Shown: positions 60,421 through 64,000 of the stretch, piece by piece
How positions within the stretch are numbered: the stretch's first letter is position 1
How the letters are laid out: every line of letters starts with the position of its first letter
NCBI RefSeq assembly: GCF_038502225.1
Contig: NC_091323.1
Location: forward strand, 25,510,237 to 25,574,236
Direction of reading: 5' to 3'
DNA: 64,000 nucleotides
Source: Cherax quadricarinatus
Taxonomy: Eukaryota; Arthropoda; Malacostraca; Decapoda; Parastacidae
Position numbers and translations under genes: made by a program
Notes under the pieces: generated by a model
Told to the model about the DNA's origin: nothing
The model's input: the letters and a program-made list of their open reading frames with translations, nothing else
Databases searched by the model: none

Positions 60421-60628
60421 TCTTAAGGCATATCTATAGGTTCGATGTATAAAAGTTATGTAAATATATTAATCTTTTCCCCGTTGAGCTGCAGTCCTTG
60501 TTCGAGCACTTACTCATTTGTAGATTATATAATGCAGTTTATGCAGGCCAGACTTGCCTGAAGGAGAGCACGGCCGAGCACCAGTCTCGTTTCTATAGAA
60601 CAAATCAATTACTACCAAAACTAATTTA
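60421..60628. other. Unique spacer
   Basis: Nothing recognised. Confidence 0.4.
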
Positions 60629-60670
60629 CTCATTGACTATATTTGACCACAGTCAAATATAGACAATGAG
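60629..60670. repeat. 19 bp inverted repeat (hairpin)
   Basis: ctcattgactatatttgac (60629-60647) pairs with 60652-60670 with one mismatch and a 4 nt loop. It sits just beside the Penelope-associated fragment. Confidence 0.85.
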
Positions 60671-60674
60671 ACGA

Positions 60675-60760
60675 GCACAGTTTAAGGCATTTATTGAAGT
60701 GTTTCACAAGTGGCTTCTTCAGGTCTAAAGTTCAAGATATTCCCTCAATAAATGTCGAAC
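60675..60760 (-). mobile_element. Penelope-associated fragment with partial hammerhead-like core
   Basis: On the minus strand: CTGAAGA (60722-60716), AGCCACTTGTG, AAAC, then acttcaataaatgcc. Compared with the insert at 56806 the GCG before GAAAC is missing, so the stem cannot close properly. Confidence 0.45.
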
Positions 60761-60947
60761 TGTGCAAAAGTCTCTTAAAACTTTTTGTTTACGTTGTGTG
60801 GGTAACACCATACCAGTTCTCCAACCAAAGTCAAGGTTATGTCCATCTAATGAAGAGAGGTAATTTAGCCAGTTGCTCTGAAGACGTGGTCCAGGTGGTG
60901 TGAAGCGCCGTCTATCATTCGGTATCCATGAGTTGTTTACCGAACTT

Positions 60948-61290
60948 CAAGAACATAAAAATAGGGGAGCCTTGCAGCAGGTCTACTGGCTAGGCTAGGC
61001 CTTCTCAAACTCATTTCTACTCGTGTATTTGCCCAGTCTATTTTTTAACCTACGGAAAGTGGTGGTTTCCATCACTCTACTTGGCAGATTATTCCACTCT
61101 ACTACAACAAATATTCCAAATCAACTTGAATCCATTGTTTCCAGTGATTTCTTGGTCAAATATCCTCAGTACACTTTTAATACCTCGTTTATTTTTTACT
61201 ACTCTTCAACTTATTTACTTCAATCATCTCCCTTCATTCTACGTTCTTCAAGGATGAAAGATTCCTCATACAGTACATTAATATTGTCAT
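60948..61290 (-). pseudogene. CR1-like LINE, family 2, decayed 3' fragment
   Basis: The minus strand encodes traces of VEWNNLPSRVMETTTFRKLK followed by NRLGKYTS, matching VVDEWNKLPSTAIQAKT and SFKNRLDKYM at 53409-53520. The 3' side carries gcagcaggtctactggct (plus-strand reading), as in the other copies. Confidence 0.65.
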
Positions 61291-61307
61291 CTCTCTACGT
61301 TCTCTCT

Positions 61308-61308
61308 A

Positions 61309-61400
<92 letters not shown>
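61308..61400. repeat. (TG)n microsatellite
   Basis: About 85 bp of TG dinucleotides ending in gcgcgcg, immediately upstream of a LINE fragment. Confidence 0.97.
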
Positions 61401-61404
<4 letters not shown>

Positions 61405-61405
<1 letters not shown>

Positions 61406-62125
61406 AAAGATGAGGTGAATCATAGAATTGACGAAGGGAAAAAGGTGAGTGGTGCACTGAGTAGTCTGTGGGAACAAAGAACTTTATCCATGAAAGCAAA
61501 GAGGGGAATACATGTATGAGAGTATAGTTATACCAACGCTCTTGTATGGGTGTGAGGCATGGGTGGTGAATGTTGCAACAAGGAGAAGGCCGGAGGCAGT
61601 GGAGATGTCATGTCTGAGTGCAATGTGTGGTGTGAATGTAATGTAGAGGATGAGGGCTGAGGAGGGGTTGAGATGGTTTGGACTTGTAGAGAGGATGGAA
61701 CAAAACAGAATGACTTCGAGTGTATAAATCTGTAGTGGAGGGGAGGCGGGGTACGGGTCGGCCTACGAAAGGTTGAAGGGAGGGAGGTAAAGGAGGTTTT
61801 GTGTGCGAGGGATTTGGACTTCCGGCAAAGGTGCCTGAGCGTGTTAGAAGCAAATGGAGACAAATGGTTTTTAGGACTTGACGTGCTGTTAGAGTGAAAG
61901 CACGGTGACATTTATGAAAGGATTCAGGGAAACCCGCAAGCCAGACTTGATTCCTGGAGATCGGAAGTACAGTGCCGGCACTCTGAAGGAGGGATGTTAA
62001 TGTTGTAGTTTTACAACTGTAGTGTAAGCAAGTTTCTGGCAAGACAGTGATGGAGTGAATGATGATGGAAGTTTTTCTTTTTCGGGACACCCTGCCTTGG
62101 TGGGAAACGGCCGATGTGTTAATAT
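61405..62125 (+). pseudogene. RTE-like LINE, 3' fragment
   Basis: Starts at aagatgaggtgaatcataga (the DEVNHRIDEGKKVSGAL region) and continues through TLLYGCEAWVVN and the GRG-rich segment to the 3' end caccctgccttggtgggaaa. Several frameshifts and deletions are present, so no enzyme can be made. Confidence 0.85.
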
Positions 62126-62173
62126 ACATATACATTATCAAGGAATTGATATCACCTGTTTACCGTGACCTTC

Positions 62174-62362
<189 letters not shown>

Positions 62363-62390
62363 AAACAATAGCAGACAGACGATCTTAATG

Positions 62391-62738
62391 CAAGACAAGC
62401 CACGGGGAGAGGGGGGGGAATCTATCTTTAACTCAAGTACTTTCACACTTCTCAGTGCGTCACCAGGAGCTGTGCAATGTTGCAAAGGCAGCAACATGAG
62501 AAATAGGGTAAGTTTTCAAAGTATAGTAGTGAGAATGGTCGTGTGTTGGCACAGAGTCTGGTAGTGTGTAGGCACAGAGTCTGGCTAGTGCCTACACACT
62601 ACCATTCTCAGTATCATACTCTGAAAACTTACCATATTTCTCTTGCTGCTGCTTTGCAACACTGCACAGCTCCTGGTGACGCACTGAGAAGTTTGAAAGT
62701 ACTTGAGCTAAAGATTTTAATCCCCCGTGGCTTGTTTT

Positions 62739-62740
<2 letters not shown>
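62391..62740. mobile_element. Long foldback element between (TA)n tracts
   Basis: Left arm 62391-62539 and right arm 62603-62740 are imperfect reverse complements (for example cttctcagtgcgtcaccagg on the left; cctggtgacgcactgagaag on the right). Inside, gtagtgtgtaggca (62561-62574) pairs exactly with 62589-62602, and a 23 bp direct repeat ending ggcacagagtctg precedes it. (TA)n flanks both sides. No coding capacity. It fits a foldback or MITE-like element, or a transcript-forming hairpin. Confidence 0.8.

Positions 62741-62780
<40 letters not shown>
62741..62780. repeat. (TA)n microsatellite
   Basis: Abuts the right arm of the foldback. Confidence 0.95.
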
Positions 62781-62783
<3 letters not shown>

Positions 62784-62854
62784 TACAGTATATATGTAAT
62801 TAAAGTCTGCGTAGCAGACTTCTAATTACATTACGTTATGGCGTCTTCCCACTA

Positions 62855-62975
62855 TATTAGTTCCTTCATGACGGCGAGGAGCTGGCTTTTTATGCAAGAA
62901 ACTGCACTTGCCCCTCCCATTCCCCAGGTGTTATAAGACCCCAATGGGGTTTAGCACATCTACAGGATTACTTTA
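62855..62975 (+). mobile_element. TAA-tailed short retroposon, diverged copy
   Basis: gacggcgaggagctggcttt, then cattccccaggtgttataag and ggggtttagcaca follow the order of 18075-18237. Confidence 0.6.
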
Positions 62976-63070
62976 TATATGAGCAAAAAATCGCGAACAA
63001 GCGATGCAAGATGCAACATTGCAAGCTCCTCATGTGAAAAGCCTAGAAAAATCAACTCTCCCCGTGTTTT

Positions 63071-63073
<3 letters not shown>

Positions 63074-63129
<56 letters not shown>
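63074..63129. repeat. (TA)n microsatellite
   Basis: Abuts the palindrome that follows. Confidence 0.95.
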
Positions 63130-63135
<6 letters not shown>

Positions 63136-63275
63136 ACCACTGTGAAAGAGTAGTGAAATTCCAAGCGCTTTCGTGACTACTCACATTGTCAAGGAACTAT
63201 CATAGTTCCTTGAAGTGTAAGTGAGTAGTCACGAAAGCGCTTGGAATTTCACTACTCTTTCACAGTGGTTGTTTT
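63130..63275. mobile_element. Near-perfect 146 bp palindrome
   Basis: Bases 63130-63184 and 63221-63275 are exact reverse complements over 55 bp (left arm starts aaaacaaccactgtgaaaga). The centre holds a second stem, caaggaactat at 63190-63200 with its complement at 63202-63212. (TA)n lies to the left; to the right, after atcacctgtttactgtgatc, another (TA)n begins. No coding capacity. Confidence 0.9.
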
Positions 63276-63311
63276 GCATATTTTAAAATCACCTGTTTAC
63301 TGTGATCTTAC

Positions 63312-63314
<3 letters not shown>

Positions 63315-63397
<83 letters not shown>
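63315..63397. repeat. (TA)n microsatellite
   Basis: Left border of the complete inverted-repeat element. Confidence 0.97.
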
Positions 63398-63400
<3 letters not shown>

Positions 63401-63403
<3 letters not shown>

Positions 63404-63792
63404 CGTGCCGAATGCCGAATATGTAAAACTGGTCAATTAGCAAGAACTCATTTAAAATTAAGTCCTTTCTAAAATTTTCTCTTATACGTTTAAAGATATA
63501 TTTTTTCATTAATGTTGATGTAAAATCTTATAATTTTGCACCAAAAGGAACTTAGAAAACTTACCTAACCTTATTATAACAAGAGCAATTTATTTTAGCC
63601 TAACCCAACTAAATATATTTTAGATTTGTTTACAATAATTTAATACTAAACAAACACAGTGAAATATATTTTTTTCGTTAGGTTCAGAATGATTTTGGCG
63701 AAATTATTACATATGCAAATTTTCACTTGTCCTATATGGCAAGATGAGCGTTGCTATTTAAGCCAAGATCGCAAGTTCTGCCTATTCGGCAC

Positions 63793-63796
<4 letters not shown>
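63401..63796 (+). mobile_element. Inverted-repeat element (MITE-like), complete copy
   Basis: 396 bp with exact 13 bp terminal inverted repeats: tgtcgtgccgaat at 63401-63413 and attcggcacgaca at 63784-63796. No coding frame. Both sides are (TA)n, so a TA target duplication as in Tc1/mariner-type elements is possible but cannot be read. Partial copies lie at 34697-34987, 43585-44775 and 45365-45597. Confidence 0.85.

Positions 63797-63858
<62 letters not shown>
63797..63858. repeat. (TA)n microsatellite
   Basis: Right border of the complete inverted-repeat element; unique DNA follows to the window end. Confidence 0.97.
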
Positions 63859-63861
<3 letters not shown>

Positions 63862-64000
63862 AACAAAATCAAATATTTCTCTCGTTATATTAGGATCCTC
63901 CTCAGCACAAATAAAGGCTACATATAGCTGTGCTCAGGAGAAAACCGGAATATGGATCTAAATTTTTACAGTTCTCCTTCTGGTATATTTCAAAAACGAG

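Overview
This window looks like a gene-poor, repeat-saturated stretch of a large invertebrate nuclear genome. The best guess is a decapod crustacean such as a crayfish, lobster or shrimp. That guess rests on long (TA)n, (GA)n and (AC)n tracts, on back-to-back minisatellites with 23-44 bp units, and on RTE-like, CR1-like and Penelope-associated repeat sequences of a kind I recall from decapod DNA. I could not search a database, so the host is an inference. I found no host protein gene, rRNA or tRNA that I could defend. Almost every long open frame is either a tandem repeat read as protein or part of a retrotransposon.

Layout. 1-5549 is one minisatellite (33/31 bp units with a 26 bp sub-array). 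5.5-15.6 kb is mostly unique AT-rich DNA with microsatellites, CR1-type LINE relics (8.4-9.7 and 10.5 kb) and copies of a short TAA-tailed retroposon, one with a clear 11 bp target duplication. 15.8-33.5 kb is dominated by minisatellites of 33, 26, about 21, 32, 28, 28, 41, 40 and 44 bp, separated by short unique spacers and LINE tails. 34.7-51.7 kb is a nest of mobile elements: an apparently full-length RTE-like LINE on the minus strand with an unbroken 973-codon frame (39.8-43.5 kb), a 5'-truncated inverted copy beside it (37.7-39.6 kb), an internally deleted derivative keeping only its two ends (44.8-45.3 kb), a DNA-transposon-like inverted-repeat family, a putative solo LTR, two CR1-type copies head to tail (46.2-49.4 kb) and a LINE relic with a restriction-like-endonuclease type C-terminus (50.0-51.5 kb). 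51.7-64 kb holds more LINE relics, a 2.7 kb 31 bp minisatellite broken by a Penelope-associated insert, a 23 bp minisatellite, and a run of (TA)n tracts enclosing two long palindromes and one complete inverted-repeat element.

The sequence points to mobile-element biology rather than a host pathway. The RTE-like element could supply reverse transcriptase and endonuclease for its end-only derivative and perhaps for the TAA-tailed retroposon; that is inference. (TA)n tracts border most of the younger insertions, and (AC)n tails of CR1-type copies abut the next CR1-type copy. A hammerhead-ribozyme-like core (CTGATGA, stem, GAAAC) lies in the insert at 56.8 kb. About a third of the window is minisatellite, so array lengths may be affected by assembly error.
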